Positions 40,750 to 50,046 are shown, counted from the stretch's first letter. The stretch: DNA of 64,000 bases from Thermochromatium tepidum ATCC 43061 (GCF_009664085.1 NZ_CP039268.1:1473501-1537500); one strand, 5' to 3'. The notes: generated by a model from the sequence alone, not told the origin. Program-made: numbers and translations.

Positions 40750-41577
40750 TCAATAATGGGTCGGCGCCTCGCGCTTGATCCCCAGGCCCATGTAGGGCGG
40801 GTTGTCGCCCATGTAGGTTGGGATGTCCGGATAACGCTGCTTGACCTCGGGATTGCTCAGGTCCTCAGGCAGCTCGGGCAGTTTATCCAGTGAGCCGTCG
40901 GCCTTGGCGATCTTCTTCTGGAAGGCGGCGGCAGGCTTGTAGAACATGTGCGCCAGCTTCGACCAATAGACGGTGCCAAACAGGGTGGTGGCAGCAGCGA
41001 TGAAGAGCGCAAAGACAAGCATCGAGCCCAGCAGTGACCACACCAGGGCCAGGGTCGTGGTCAAGAGCAGCGAGACGATGAACAGGTCCGCCAGATGGAC
41101 GTCCCACCAGGGATGACCTTCGGAACGCACGTCGACGCGGATCTTGAACCAGAACCAGTAGCCGCCGACACAGACCGACAGTGCGCCGAGGTGCCAGAGC
41201 AAGGGCAGGATGAAACCCGAGCTCTTGTCCTCCACCCCGAAGATCAGGAGCGCGGTCGTCACCACGAAGATGACGAAGCCGTACATCATGAGCAGGTGCG
41301 ATTTGCGCCGGTCCGGATTCTCGAACTCGCCCGAGGCCAGGACCTCGTTGGCCAGGGTGCTGACGGCGATACCCAGCTTCTCGGCAGTGCCGACCTCACG
41401 CTTGGCCAGTTTCTTGAGCGACTTGCCTTTCTCGAAGAAATACTCGGCGCTCCGTTTGTGTTTGATGTCGAGCAGGGTACCGCCAATGACCAAAAGGATC
41501 ATCAACACGACATAGCCCTGCATGACGGACGGTGGGATGACCGCCGAAAGCTCGGCGAAGGGGTTGCTGGTAATCAT
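40750..41577 (-). CDS. aprM: AprM, membrane partner of APS reductase
   Basis: A 275-residue membrane protein with about five to six hydrophobic segments (VMQGYVVLMILLVIGGTLL, LLMMYGFVIFVVTTALLIF, ILPLLWHLGALSVCVGGYWFWF, LADLFIVSLLLTTTLALVWSLL, SMLVFALFIAAATTLFGTVYW). It is placed between sat and aprB, as in phototrophic sulfur oxidisers, where AprM is considered the anchor or quinone-linked electron acceptor of AprBA in place of QmoABC. Family identity rests on topology and operon position; the electron route is established by analogy only. Confidence 0.9.
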   Translation of the reverse strand: MITSNPFAELSAVIPPSVMQGYVVLMILLVIGGTLLDIKHKRSAEYFFEKGKSLKKLAKREVGTAEKLGIAVSTLANEVLASGEFENPDRRKSHLLMMYGFVIFVVTTALLIFGVEDKSSGFILPLLWHLGALSVCVGGYWFWFKIRVDVRSEGHPWWDVHLADLFIVSLLLTTTLALVWSLLGSMLVFALFIAAATTLFGTVYWSKLAHMFYKPAAAFQKKIAKADGSLDKLPELPEDLSNPEVKQRYPDIPTYMGDNPPYMGLGIKREAPTHY

Positions 41578-41604
41578 TTCATTGGGCCTCCGGTAGGCTA
41601 AGAC

Positions 41605-42792
41605 TTAAGGGAGCGATTGGTAGTAGTCCATGAGGATTCGCGCAACCTCGGGACGGGAGAACTCGGGCGGTGGGGCCTCGCCCCGTCCGAGCATCTCGCG
41701 CACCCGGGTCCCGGATAACTGGATAAAGTCATCCGGTGTATGGTCGGGGGCGTCGCGCATCATCACGACCCGTCCAAGCTTCTTGGAGTAGGCCGTGTTG
41801 TCGGCGCGGAAGATCTCGATATCGAGCGCCCCGGGCGGCACCTCGCGATCGAAGATGGTCTGGGCATCAAAGGGCCCGTAGTAATCGCCGACACCGGCAT
41901 GATCGCGCCCGACGATGAAGTGGGTCGCACCCATGTTCTGGCGGAAATAGGCGTGCAGCACCGCCTCGCGCGGTCCAGCATAGAGCATGTCGAAGCCATA
42001 GCCGGTCACCATCACGGTGTTGGGTGGGAAATAGAGCTCGGCCATGGCGCGGATGGCGGCATCGCGCACCGGGGCCGGGATGTCGCCCGGCTTGAGCCGA
42101 CCGAGCAGCATGTGGATGACGACCCCGTCGGCCTTGACCGCCGCCATCGCCATCTTGCACAGCTCCTCATGGGCGCGATGCATGGGGTTACGGGTCTGAA
42201 AGGCGACGACCCTCTTCCAGCCGCGTTCCTGGAGTTCGTGGCGGATCTCGACCGCGGTGCGGAAGGTGTCGGGGAAGTCGGTCTGGAAATAGGAGAAATT
42301 GAGGACCTGGATCGGTCCGGAGAGGGCGATGCGTCCCTGGCTGTTGAAGGTCTGGACGCCCGGATGCTTTGGATCCGTGGTGCCATAGACCCGCTCGGTC
42401 ATCAGCGTCATCTGCTCATCTGAGACCGGCTCGATGGCGTTGACATCCATGACCGCGAGCACCGGATGGCCCTCGACGTTCGGGTCGCGCAGCGCGATCC
42501 GTGTGGCACCGGCGAGGGTGTCGGCCGACTCGACCAGACAGAGCAGCGGCACCGGGAAGAAGCGGCCATCGGTCAGGGTCATCGACTGCGCGACGCTGAG
42601 CGCATCGGCTAGATTCATGAAGCCCTCGAGTGGGCTGAAATACCCGGCGCCCAACATGACGGCATTGCCGGCGGCCTGGGAGCTGACGATCACCGAGGGC
42701 AGGGACTCGGCTTCGTGGGCGAGCCGATGATGCTCCTCCGGATCATAGACGAAACGCGGCCTGAGTTGGTCAGACCCGACTGGCTTGATCAT
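41605..42792 (-). CDS. sat: Sulfate adenylyltransferase (dissimilatory, ATP-forming)
   Basis: ATP sulfurylase that releases sulfate and ATP from APS and pyrophosphate during sulfite oxidation. The start at 42792 (MIKPVGSD) has an AAGGAGGT ribosome-binding site; a longer frame start is unsupported. The active-site motifs are VVAFQTRNPMHRAHE (QTRNP and H-x-x-H) and VGRDHAGVGDYYGPFDAQ, plus the C-terminal LSGTRVREMLGRGE. At 395 aa it is the homo-oligomeric prokaryotic type, lacking a kinase domain. It heads the operon, 27 bases before aprM. Confidence 0.96.
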   Translation of the reverse strand: MIKPVGSDQLRPRFVYDPEEHHRLAHEAESLPSVIVSSQAAGNAVMLGAGYFSPLEGFMNLADALSVAQSMTLTDGRFFPVPLLCLVESADTLAGATRIALRDPNVEGHPVLAVMDVNAIEPVSDEQMTLMTERVYGTTDPKHPGVQTFNSQGRIALSGPIQVLNFSYFQTDFPDTFRTAVEIRHELQERGWKRVVAFQTRNPMHRAHEELCKMAMAAVKADGVVIHMLLGRLKPGDIPAPVRDAAIRAMAELYFPPNTVMVTGYGFDMLYAGPREAVLHAYFRQNMGATHFIVGRDHAGVGDYYGPFDAQTIFDREVPPGALDIEIFRADNTAYSKKLGRVVMMRDAPDHTPDDFIQLSGTRVREMLGRGEAPPPEFSRPEVARILMDYYQSLP

Positions 42793-42953
42793 GCACGAAC
42801 CTCCTTCGACAGAGGGTGAAGACGCCACCGGATGCTTCAGTCACCCGCCAGGGTCGCGGAGGGCATGAAACAACCGTCGTTCGGGCGGGAAAAATACCAG
42901 AAAAGCTACGACTTTGTGAAACGTCTTTTAGCCGATCCTTATCGATGTCAGTC

Positions 42954-43781
42954 TCAATTACCTCCTGCGCGTTGCTCGGCCTCACTCGCGGCCGCCAGGT
43001 CTCCCGAACGGCGCCTGGACTCGGCGATGATGCGCCAGTTGTCGCGTTTGAGATCCTCCCTGTCGCCCGCAAGATCATTGGCACGCGAGGCCAGATTGCC
43101 GGCCTGGGCCGCCTGTCCCTGCTCCAGCCGAACGCGCGCAAGCCGGTTCCAGAGATAGGCCTCACGTGGAGCGATGCGCAGCGAGCGCTCCAGTGAGGCC
43201 GCCGCGCCGGCATAGTCGCCTGACTGGCGCTGCTGCTCGGCTTGAGCGGCCAGCTTGGCGGCGGCTGGCGGCAGATTGGGTGGTGCGGCAATGTTCGAGG
43301 GCGGCAGGGCCCGCACGGGCGGCGGGGGGGGCGGTGTTTCGCTTGCAGGCAGGACCGAGCGCGGATCGACCTTGGCAACCCGCTGCTCATCCGGACGCGG
43401 CGGTGGTACGGCAGGCGACGTTGGCGGCACACTAGGCGTCTGAGTCGGCGGAGGTTGAGTCTGGCTGACAGGCGCAACTGGCTGGATATCAGGTGCAGGC
43501 GCTGGGACCCTCTCCTGAGGTGCCGGCGGCGTGACCGGTTCAGGCGCCGTGCTCGGATCCTGGTAGGCATAGACCTGAGTGGTACGCTTGACCGGGGGAG
43601 TCGTATCCTCGGGTACTCGCGGCGGTTTGGGGGGCGACTGGAGCGGACGGACGGTCTGATCCGCACGCGGCGTCACCTGAACAATAGTGGCCGGTGGCCC
43701 CTCGCGCGGCCCCATGGAGCACGCGCCCAGGCCGATTGAGACCAGCAAGGAGACGAGCAGAAATCGATGCAAGGGTTTCAT
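42954..43781 (-). CDS. Proline-rich TPR lipoprotein, LpoP-like
   Basis: A 275-residue lipoprotein: signal peptide with lipobox LGAC (Cys near residue 21), a long Pro/Ala/Thr-rich linker (about 30-165, with PPPPPP runs), then a C-terminal TPR-like helical region (KLAAQAEQQRQSGDYAGAAASLERSLRIAPREAYLWNRLARVRLEQG). It starts 34 bases after mrcB on the same strand. In Pseudomonas the PBP1b activator LpoP is a TPR lipoprotein encoded beside the PBP1b gene; the same layout here suggests an equivalent outer-membrane activator. The homology itself was not tested. Confidence 0.7.
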   Translation of the reverse strand: MKPLHRFLLVSLLVSIGLGACSMGPREGPPATIVQVTPRADQTVRPLQSPPKPPRVPEDTTPPVKRTTQVYAYQDPSTAPEPVTPPAPQERVPAPAPDIQPVAPVSQTQPPPTQTPSVPPTSPAVPPPRPDEQRVAKVDPRSVLPASETPPPPPPVRALPPSNIAAPPNLPPAAAKLAAQAEQQRQSGDYAGAAASLERSLRIAPREAYLWNRLARVRLEQGQAAQAGNLASRANDLAGDREDLKRDNWRIIAESRRRSGDLAAASEAEQRAGGN

Positions 43782-43815
43782 GAATCAGTCGCCTCGAACT
43801 CTCTTTATGTGGAGA

Positions 43816-46230
43816 TTAGCGGTCGAAAAAGTCGCTCATGAAATGGTTTTCTGTGCGTTTGGGTTTGGGCGGCGGTTCCGGTGGTCGGACCGGCGCTTCA
43901 GTCGCCACGGATTCGTCGCGCGCCGTCGTCCGCTCGTCGCCCGCGGACGAGGCGCCGCGCGCCTCCGAACCCTGACCGCCGCCGCATCTGGCCGCCCCCT
44001 TGGCGCTGTTGCCGATATAGGGCACATTCTTGTGCCCGCAGGCATCGACCAGCACCACACCCTCGGGCGGGGTCTCGGGCAAGGGCTCGTTGTCGAGCGC
44101 CAGCATGAAGTCGCCCCATACCCGGAGCGCCCCGGCCCCGCCCGTCAGCCCCATCGGCTTGTAGTCGTCGCGACCGACCCAGACCACAGCCACCTTGTCG
44201 CCTGAAAAACCGGCAAACCAACTGTCGCGCTTCTCGTCGGTGGTGCCTGTCTTGCCGGCCATGGTCATCCCCTTGGGCAACTGATCGCCAAGCCACTTGG
44301 CCGTCCCATGCGTGACCACCCGCTGCATGGCCCAGGTCGTGAGATAGGCGGCCCTGGGATCGACCACGGCCTCGATGGCGAGCGGATAGCGGTTGAGTGG
44401 ACGGCCCTGGGCGTCGACCACCTCGCGGATCGCGCGCAAGGGGGCGCGATAGCCGCCGGCGGCGATGGTCTGATAGATCTGAGCCACCTCCAGGGGCGAC
44501 ATGGACACTGCGCCCAGCAGCACCGCAGGCACGACCCGGATACGACGCTGTGCGCCCATCTTGTAGAGTGTATCTACGACATTTTTGACACCGATGCTCA
44601 GACCCAGGTTGACCGTGGCTAGGTTCAGCGAGCGGGCCAGCGCGCTGTGCAGCTGTACCGAGCCGTTGACCCTGCGATCATAGTTCTTAGGCTCCCAGCG
44701 CTTGTTGCCGTCGAACAGGCTGACGGGGGTGTCTGAAAGACTGGTGGTGAGGGTGTAGCGCTCCGGTTGCGACAGGGCCGTCAGATAGATCGGCGGCTTG
44801 ACCAGCGAACCGATCGAACGCACCGAGTCGAGCGCGCGGTTGAAACCGGCATAGCCCGGCTCGCGCCCGCCAGCGATGGCCAACACCTCCCCCTGCGCGA
44901 CCGAGGTCACGACGGCGGCCGCCTCCAGGCTTCCGGCCTTCATCCGATGCTGCCTCTCCAGCTCGTCCAGTTTCTTAGACAGCGAACGCTCGACGGCGGC
45001 CTGTACCACAGGATCGAGTGTGGTGAAGATATTCAGCCCCTCGGAACGCAGATCCTCGTCGCGATAGTCGCGCTGGAGCTGGCGACGCACCAGCGAGATG
45101 AAGTCGGGATAGTGCCCGGCTGGACGCCCGCCGCCGTCCTGGATCCCGAGCGGCGCACGTTTGGCCCGTTCTGCCTCGTCTGGACTGATGACGGCGTCAC
45201 GCACCATGAGATCGAGGACCAGATCGCGGCGCGCCTTGGCGGCCTCCGGGTTGCGGCGTGGATCCAGACTGGAGGGCGCCTGGATCAGCCCCACCAGGAG
45301 GGCGACCTTGGGCGCATCGAGTTCATCGAGCGGCAGATTGAAGAAGAATTGACTGGCCAATCCGAAGCCGTGGATGGCACGGCTGCCATCCTGGCCCAGA
45401 TAGATCTCGTTGGCATAGGCCTCGAGGATCTCGTCCTTGCTGTAGTGCAGCTCCAGCAAGACGGCCATGTAGGCTTCCTTGATCTTGCGCTCGAGTGTGC
45501 GATCGGCGGTGAGATAGAAATTCTTGACCAGCTGTTGGGTCAGGGTACTGGCACCCTCGACCACGGCACCGGCTTGAAGGTTGCTCACCACAGCGCGCAG
45601 GATGCCCTTGGGATCGACGCCAGGGTGACGTTGGAAGTTGCGATCCTCGACCGCCATCAGTGTCTTGACCAAAAGCTCGGGCAGGTCCTGACGGCGCACC
45701 AGGACCCTGTCCTCATTGTGGGTCGGATAGATGCTGGCGATCAGCATGGCGTCCAACCGCACCAAGGCCGGATCAGCACCGCCATCGGCGTCGGTTAGGG
45801 TCTCGACCTGACCATCGGCGAAGGTGATGTTCAGGTGATGCTCTGGCTCGACACCGTCCCAGAAGCGGAAGGGGCGCGTCCAGACCTCGAAGCGATCGCC
45901 CAGACGCTGATACTGGCCCGGATTGCGCGGCGACTCGACGGCGCGATAGTTCAGGCGCTCGAGTTCGGACTCAAACTGATCAGGACTCAGACGCCGCCCG
46001 GCGTAGAGCTCGAGCGGACGAGCCCAGACGCGCGCGGGCAAGGCCCAGCGCTGCCCCTCGAACTTGCTGCGTACCACACGATCGAGATGGATGCCATAGA
46101 GGACCACGGCCAGGGTCGCCCCGAGCATCAGGACCAGCGACCAGCCGGCGAGTACATGCCCAAGCCACAGGCCACGGCGTTTGGGTGAGCGTCTCCGGCC
46201 GCGCGCGCCGGAGCGACGATTGGATGTCAC
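43816..46230 (-). CDS. mrcB: Penicillin-binding protein 1B
   Basis: Bifunctional class A PBP for peptidoglycan polymerisation and cross-linking, 804 aa. It has a basic cytosolic tail (RRSGARGRRRSPKRRG), one membrane anchor (about 22-45), and a UB2H-like domain before the GT51 domain (VEDRNFQRHPGVD, GASTLTQQLVKN, KEAYMAVLLE). The transpeptidase has SIGSLVKP (nucleophile Ser and Lys), SLN and KTGTTDE. The C terminus is Pro/Ser-rich. It is followed by an LpoP-like gene. Confidence 0.95.
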   Translation of the reverse strand: MTSNRRSGARGRRRSPKRRGLWLGHVLAGWSLVLMLGATLAVVLYGIHLDRVVRSKFEGQRWALPARVWARPLELYAGRRLSPDQFESELERLNYRAVESPRNPGQYQRLGDRFEVWTRPFRFWDGVEPEHHLNITFADGQVETLTDADGGADPALVRLDAMLIASIYPTHNEDRVLVRRQDLPELLVKTLMAVEDRNFQRHPGVDPKGILRAVVSNLQAGAVVEGASTLTQQLVKNFYLTADRTLERKIKEAYMAVLLELHYSKDEILEAYANEIYLGQDGSRAIHGFGLASQFFFNLPLDELDAPKVALLVGLIQAPSSLDPRRNPEAAKARRDLVLDLMVRDAVISPDEAERAKRAPLGIQDGGGRPAGHYPDFISLVRRQLQRDYRDEDLRSEGLNIFTTLDPVVQAAVERSLSKKLDELERQHRMKAGSLEAAAVVTSVAQGEVLAIAGGREPGYAGFNRALDSVRSIGSLVKPPIYLTALSQPERYTLTTSLSDTPVSLFDGNKRWEPKNYDRRVNGSVQLHSALARSLNLATVNLGLSIGVKNVVDTLYKMGAQRRIRVVPAVLLGAVSMSPLEVAQIYQTIAAGGYRAPLRAIREVVDAQGRPLNRYPLAIEAVVDPRAAYLTTWAMQRVVTHGTAKWLGDQLPKGMTMAGKTGTTDEKRDSWFAGFSGDKVAVVWVGRDDYKPMGLTGGAGALRVWGDFMLALDNEPLPETPPEGVVLVDACGHKNVPYIGNSAKGAARCGGGQGSEARGASSAGDERTTARDESVATEAPVRPPEPPPKPKRTENHFMSDFFDR

Positions 46231-46345
46231 GGATGATTGACCTGCACGAGCGGGTTCGGATCACGAAAACGAGCGTTCGCGTATCCGTCAATGGAGGTTT
46301 GGTCTCGAATTATGACACATCGGAGGCCGGGATCGACGGAATCCC

Positions 46346-47134
46346 TCAGGTCTTGATACCCACGCCCCGGCGCAGCAGGCTCAAACTATAGGCCGTTAGC
46401 ATCACGATGAACACCAGGATCATGCCGAACGCCAACCCGAGCGGGATATCGCTGACCCCAAGCAGGCCGTGGCGGAAGGCATTGACCATGTAGAGCACCG
46501 GATTGGCCAGAGAGACGCGTTGCCAGAACTCGGGCAACAGATCGATCGAATAAAACACCCCGCCTAGATAGGTCAGGGGCGTCAGCACAAAGGTCGGTAC
46601 GATCGAGATGTCGTCGAAGCTATTGGCATAGATAGCGTTGATGAAGCCACCGAGCGAGAACAGCGTCGCGGTCAGGAGACAGATCAGAACGGTCAGGAGC
46701 GGATCATGAAGGTGGATCTCGGTGAAGAAGAGCGCCACCAGCATCACAGACGCGCCAACCGTTAGACCACGCGCCACACCCCCGGCGATATAACCGGCCA
46801 GGATCACCCAGTTGGGCGCGGGCGAGACCAGGAGCTCCTCGATGTAGCGCGAGAACTTGCTGCTATAAAACGACGACACCACGTTGGAATAGGAATTGGT
46901 GATCACGGCCATGAGCACCAGTCCGGGGACGATGAAGTCCAGATAGGCGAACCCGTCCACGGTGCCGATACGCTCGCCGATCAGACGCCCGAAGATGACG
47001 AAATAGAGCGTGGTGGTGATGACCGAGGGCAAGATCGTCTGCACCCAGATGCGCGAGAAGCGCAGTACCTCCTTGCCCAGGATCGTCTGAAAGGTCACCC
47101 GATAACGGCGCCAATCGTCCAACCGACTCCTCAT
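46346..47134 (-). CDS. ABC-2 type exporter permease
   Basis: A 262-residue, six-span ABC-2 membrane protein (YadH-like). The start is the ATG at 47134, which overlaps the ATPase stop (ATGA); frames continuing upstream are ATPase shadows. Landmarks are WVQTILPSVITTTLYFVIFG at the first span and PLTYLGGVFYSIDLLPEFWQ before the fifth, the typical ABC-2 signature. The substrate is unknown; relatives export drugs, polysaccharides or lipids. Confidence 0.88.
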   Translation of the reverse strand: MRSRLDDWRRYRVTFQTILGKEVLRFSRIWVQTILPSVITTTLYFVIFGRLIGERIGTVDGFAYLDFIVPGLVLMAVITNSYSNVVSSFYSSKFSRYIEELLVSPAPNWVILAGYIAGGVARGLTVGASVMLVALFFTEIHLHDPLLTVLICLLTATLFSLGGFINAIYANSFDDISIVPTFVLTPLTYLGGVFYSIDLLPEFWQRVSLANPVLYMVNAFRHGLLGVSDIPLGLAFGMILVFIVMLTAYSLSLLRRGVGIKT

Positions 47135-48060
47135 CCCTCGACCTCCAAGCCGCGCCGGTCGACCAGCTCCAGGAATAGCCGTTCGAGCCGGTTTTGCTTG
47201 TTGCGCAGGCTGATGACCTCGATGCCGTTGCGTGACAGCGCCTCGAAGAGTCTGTTGATGGTATGCTCGCGACTCATCTCTACTTCCAGGGTACAGTCGT
47301 CCAACGCCTGGAGCACAAAGCCACCCAGCTCCGGCAACTCTGACACCCGCCCCTTGAGGTTGAGCACGAAGGTCTCGGTGTGGAGCCGGTTGAGCAGCAC
47401 CGCCAGGCTGGTGCGTTCGGCGATCCGACCACCGTCGATGATGGCGATATTGCGACAGAGGCTCTCGGCCTCTTCCAGATAATGAGTGGTGAGGATGATG
47501 GTCGTCCCCTGGGCATTGAGGTCGCGCAGGAAGGACCACATCGAGCGACGGATCTCGAGGTCAACCCCGGCGGTCGGCTCGTCGAGGATCAGGAGACGGG
47601 GCTCATGGACCAGGGCACGTGCGATCATCAGCCGGCGCTTCAGTCCGCCTGAAAGCCGGCGCATCTCGGTATCGCGCCTGTCCCAGAGGTCGAGCTGGCG
47701 CAGATAACGCTCGGCCCGGGCCTTGGCCAGGGGGCGCGGGATCCCATAATAACCGGCCTGATTGAGCACGACCTCGATCACTGGCAGGAACAGATTGAAG
47801 TTGAACTCCTGTGGCACCAGGCCGATGCAGGCCTTGACACCCTCCGGATCGCGATCCAGATCGTGCCCGAACACCGAGACCCGGCCCGAAGTCTTATTCA
47901 CGAGTGATGAGACGATGCCGATGAAGGTCGATTTTCCGGCCCCATTGGGTCCGAGCAGGGCGAAGAAATCCCCCTCCTCGACCTGGAGATCGACGCCCTT
48001 GAGTGCCTGGAAACCGCCGCGATAGACCTTGGTGAGTTGCTGAACGTCGAGTGCGAACAT
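47131..48060 (-). CDS. ABC-2 type exporter ATPase (YadG-like)
   Basis: ATP-binding subunit paired with the permease that follows. Walker A GPNGAGKST (about 38-46), Q-loop VPQEFNFNLF, signature LSGGLKRRLMIARAL, Walker B LLILDEPTAGVD and H-loop TTHYLEEAE are all intact. The QEFN Q-loop and LSGGLKRR signature are typical of YadG. A C-terminal domain of about 80 residues completes the 309 aa. The operon is divergent from the RMD1-family gene. Confidence 0.9.
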   Translation of the reverse strand: MFALDVQQLTKVYRGGFQALKGVDLQVEEGDFFALLGPNGAGKSTFIGIVSSLVNKTSGRVSVFGHDLDRDPEGVKACIGLVPQEFNFNLFLPVIEVVLNQAGYYGIPRPLAKARAERYLRQLDLWDRRDTEMRRLSGGLKRRLMIARALVHEPRLLILDEPTAGVDLEIRRSMWSFLRDLNAQGTTIILTTHYLEEAESLCRNIAIIDGGRIAERTSLAVLLNRLHTETFVLNLKGRVSELPELGGFVLQALDDCTLEVEMSREHTINRLFEALSRNGIEVISLRNKQNRLERLFLELVDRRGLEVEG

Positions 48061-48161
48061 GGAGTGGTCAGTGGTCAGTGATTGGATCCACGGCCATCGA
48101 GCGCCTCAACCCGAGGCGAGCAGTCGAACCGAAAGACGCGCAAAGAACGCAATAGGGTTGC

Positions 48162-48356
48162 AATGGAATTCGTGGAGCCTGGGGTGCTGCTGTCGGCGGT
48201 CGCGCACGGCTCGGCTACAACCTCAGACGCGCCACCGCCCATAGCCAGGCGCCCAACTTTACCAGCAATCGCGCCGCCCTGCTGTGTTTCGTCCAGGGCG
48301 ACCCGATCCTGGGGCCGATCGCACTGGCGATGGCGCTGGCGCAGATGCTCGGGTGA
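48162..48356 (+). pseudogene. Possible 3' gene fragment of unknown identity
   Basis: An open frame without a start codon reads GAAVGGRARLGYNLRRATAH ... ALLCFVQGDPILGPIALAMALAQMLG and ends with TGA at 48354-48356. Amino-acid composition and hydrophobic patterning look like a real protein C terminus rather than random sequence. Upstream bases have no start or continuing frame. I do not recognise the family. It may be the tail of a gene truncated by deletion. Confidence 0.3.
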
Positions 48357-48359
48357 TCC

Positions 48360-48395
48360 ATGACAGATCCAATCCATTGGACCTGGATCTGTCAT
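48360..48395. repeat. Perfect 11-bp inverted repeat
   Basis: ATGACAGATCC (48360-48370) and GGATCTGTCAT (48385-48395) are perfect inverted repeats separated by 14 bases. They lie just after the gene fragment and about 100 bases before the RMD1-family start. They could be an operator, a transcript hairpin or the end of a lost mobile element; no T-run follows. Confidence 0.5.
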
Positions 48396-48499
48396 ATTGG
48401 ATTCCCATAATCGGCCATCCGCTCAAACCGAACCGACCAGGCGCCGCTTGGACCAATTATCCACCCAGTTAGATGATCCATCGCTTCAGGGGAAGGCCC

Positions 48500-49312
48500 A
48501 TGTCTGTCATGATCGACGGTGGCAACACCATCCTGACCGCTCGTGCTCGATTGCTCGGTCGTCATCTCGACATCAAGCGTCTCGGGCATATGGAGGCCCT
48601 GGCGACCAATCCGCTGGTGACGGCGATCGGCGACACGGGCCACGCCGTGCTCTTTCGCTCAGGCGCCGTGGTGCTATTCGGGGTTGACGAGGCGCAAGAG
48701 GCCGCCTTCATCGAGGAGATCCGCCCCTTCGTGCGCGACCCGCTGATCCAGCCCGAGCGCGAAGACCTGCCGATCTTGATCGATCCCAATCGCGCCGAGT
48801 CACTCGAGCGCGATCGCCTGGTACTGGCCGATGGTGATTTGGCCCGACTCCAGGTCGTGGCTGACATCCTGGGCAAGAGCGTGCTGCTGGCTGATCAGGA
48901 GGCGCGTGTAGCACTGGCCTTCGACCGCATCGAGCCGCTGGCCGAGCGGCTCAGGCGTCAAGGGCGCGGCGTGAGCGATGCCGACACACTTCTCCGCCAC
49001 ATCGGCGAGGCATTGGCGATCCAGCAGGACATGGTCGGACGCGGCGAGATTGGGGACAAACCCGAGATCCTTTGGGAACACCCGGAGCTTGAACGGCTGT
49101 TTTTGAACCTAGAGGCCGAGTACGAGATCCGTGAGCGTCAGCTGGTGTTGGAGCGCAAGCTGACGCTGATCAACGACACCGCCGGCACCCTGCTGAATCT
49201 GTTGCAGAACAAGCGCAGTTTGCGGGTTGAGTGGTACATCGTCATCCTGATCGTGGTTGAGATCGTGCTGACGCTCTATGAGCTGTTCCTACGCGCTCCT
49301 GGACACGGATGA
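48500..49312 (+). CDS. RMD1/YagE-family (DUF155) protein
   Basis: A 270-residue protein of the RMD1 family. The start at 48500 has GGGGAAGG upstream. The N-terminal region is a mixed alpha/beta domain (AVLFRSGAVVLFGVDEAQE). It is followed by a helical region (RHIGEALAIQQDMVGRGEIGDKPEILWEHPELERLF), a LERKLTLINDTAGTLLNLLQNKRS helix, and a C-terminal membrane anchor (WYIVILIVVEIVLTLYELF). These features match the family shared by bacteria and mitochondria. Its biochemical function is not established. Confidence 0.85.
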   Translation: MSVMIDGGNTILTARARLLGRHLDIKRLGHMEALATNPLVTAIGDTGHAVLFRSGAVVLFGVDEAQEAAFIEEIRPFVRDPLIQPEREDLPILIDPNRAESLERDRLVLADGDLARLQVVADILGKSVLLADQEARVALAFDRIEPLAERLRRQGRGVSDADTLLRHIGEALAIQQDMVGRGEIGDKPEILWEHPELERLFLNLEAEYEIRERQLVLERKLTLINDTAGTLLNLLQNKRSLRVEWYIVILIVVEIVLTLYELFLRAPGHG

Positions 49313-49400
49313 TCATGGCGGCAAATCGTTCCAACGATTCCTCATGCGACAGGCCATACCGACCGCGTGTGCCACAGCTCCACGGTGATCGCATGTGGCT

Positions 49401-49970
49401 TCACCCGTCCGCGATCGCCGCCTGGGAGAGCCAGATCAACGCTGCATCAGCGTCATGAGTCAGCTCGCCATCCTGCATCAGGAGCAATCCATGAGCGACC
49501 GGACGCGCGATGACGCCCTCTTCCTGGGCGGGGACAGGTGTTGGGTTGACCTTGTGTGTCCCAACCCGCTGATCGACCCAGCGCCGAACCATCGCGTGAT
49601 AAGGGGGCTGATAAACCACCTTGGCCGCACGTAGCTGATCATCTTGGAAGAAGAGCAAGACGGACCTGGCTGGAATCTGGTTAAAGGCACCGATCTCAGC
49701 ACCACACAACCGATTGCCAAACGGATTGGTACCAACCGCACACTGGAATTCGAGCTTTGGGAAGGTCTCGCGCAGTTTCGCCTCGGTTAGCCGACTGTCG
49801 AAGGCCTCGAGCGCGGCATTGAAGTCGGGCTTGCCGAGAAACCCCATCAGGGCCAGATCGGTGCGCCGTTGGCCCTCTTCGGTGAAGCTGAGCCAGAAGA
49901 ACGGCCCGATCACCAGGACCAGCATCAGAAACGTCTTGTAGGCCTTCGGCAGCTTCAGATCGGCGCTCAT
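49401..49970 (-). CDS. Hypothetical single-span membrane protein
   Basis: A 189-residue protein from the ATG at 49970 (MSADLKLPKAYK). One membrane span (TFLMLVLVIGPFFWLSF) near the N terminus anchors a soluble domain of about 160 residues, likely periplasmic, with two cysteines (FQCAVG, RLCGAE) that could pair. An ATG eight codons earlier is also possible; neither has a strong ribosome-binding site. It follows the OmpA-like gene on the same strand by about 77 bases. Function unrecognised. Confidence 0.6.
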   Translation of the reverse strand: MSADLKLPKAYKTFLMLVLVIGPFFWLSFTEEGQRRTDLALMGFLGKPDFNAALEAFDSRLTEAKLRETFPKLEFQCAVGTNPFGNRLCGAEIGAFNQIPARSVLLFFQDDQLRAAKVVYQPPYHAMVRRWVDQRVGTHKVNPTPVPAQEEGVIARPVAHGLLLMQDGELTHDADAALIWLSQAAIADG

Positions 49971-50046
49971 TCGTTTATCGTCTATTCGTGTCATGTCTTT
50001 TGCATTACCGCTCTGACCAGCCCAGTTCCCATGAGTGGAAAGGGGC

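Noticed and set aside
43490-43690. Tandem repeat in the Pro-rich part of the LpoP-like gene
   Set aside because: Repetition is only compositional (Pro/Thr/Val codons), with no regular unit; it is a flexible linker.
48159-48360. A small ORF starting MEFVEPGVLLSAV in the ABC exporter/RMD1 gap
   Set aside because: Its C-terminal part is Arg/Trp-rich shadow-like sequence; the overlapping start-less frame looks far more protein-like.
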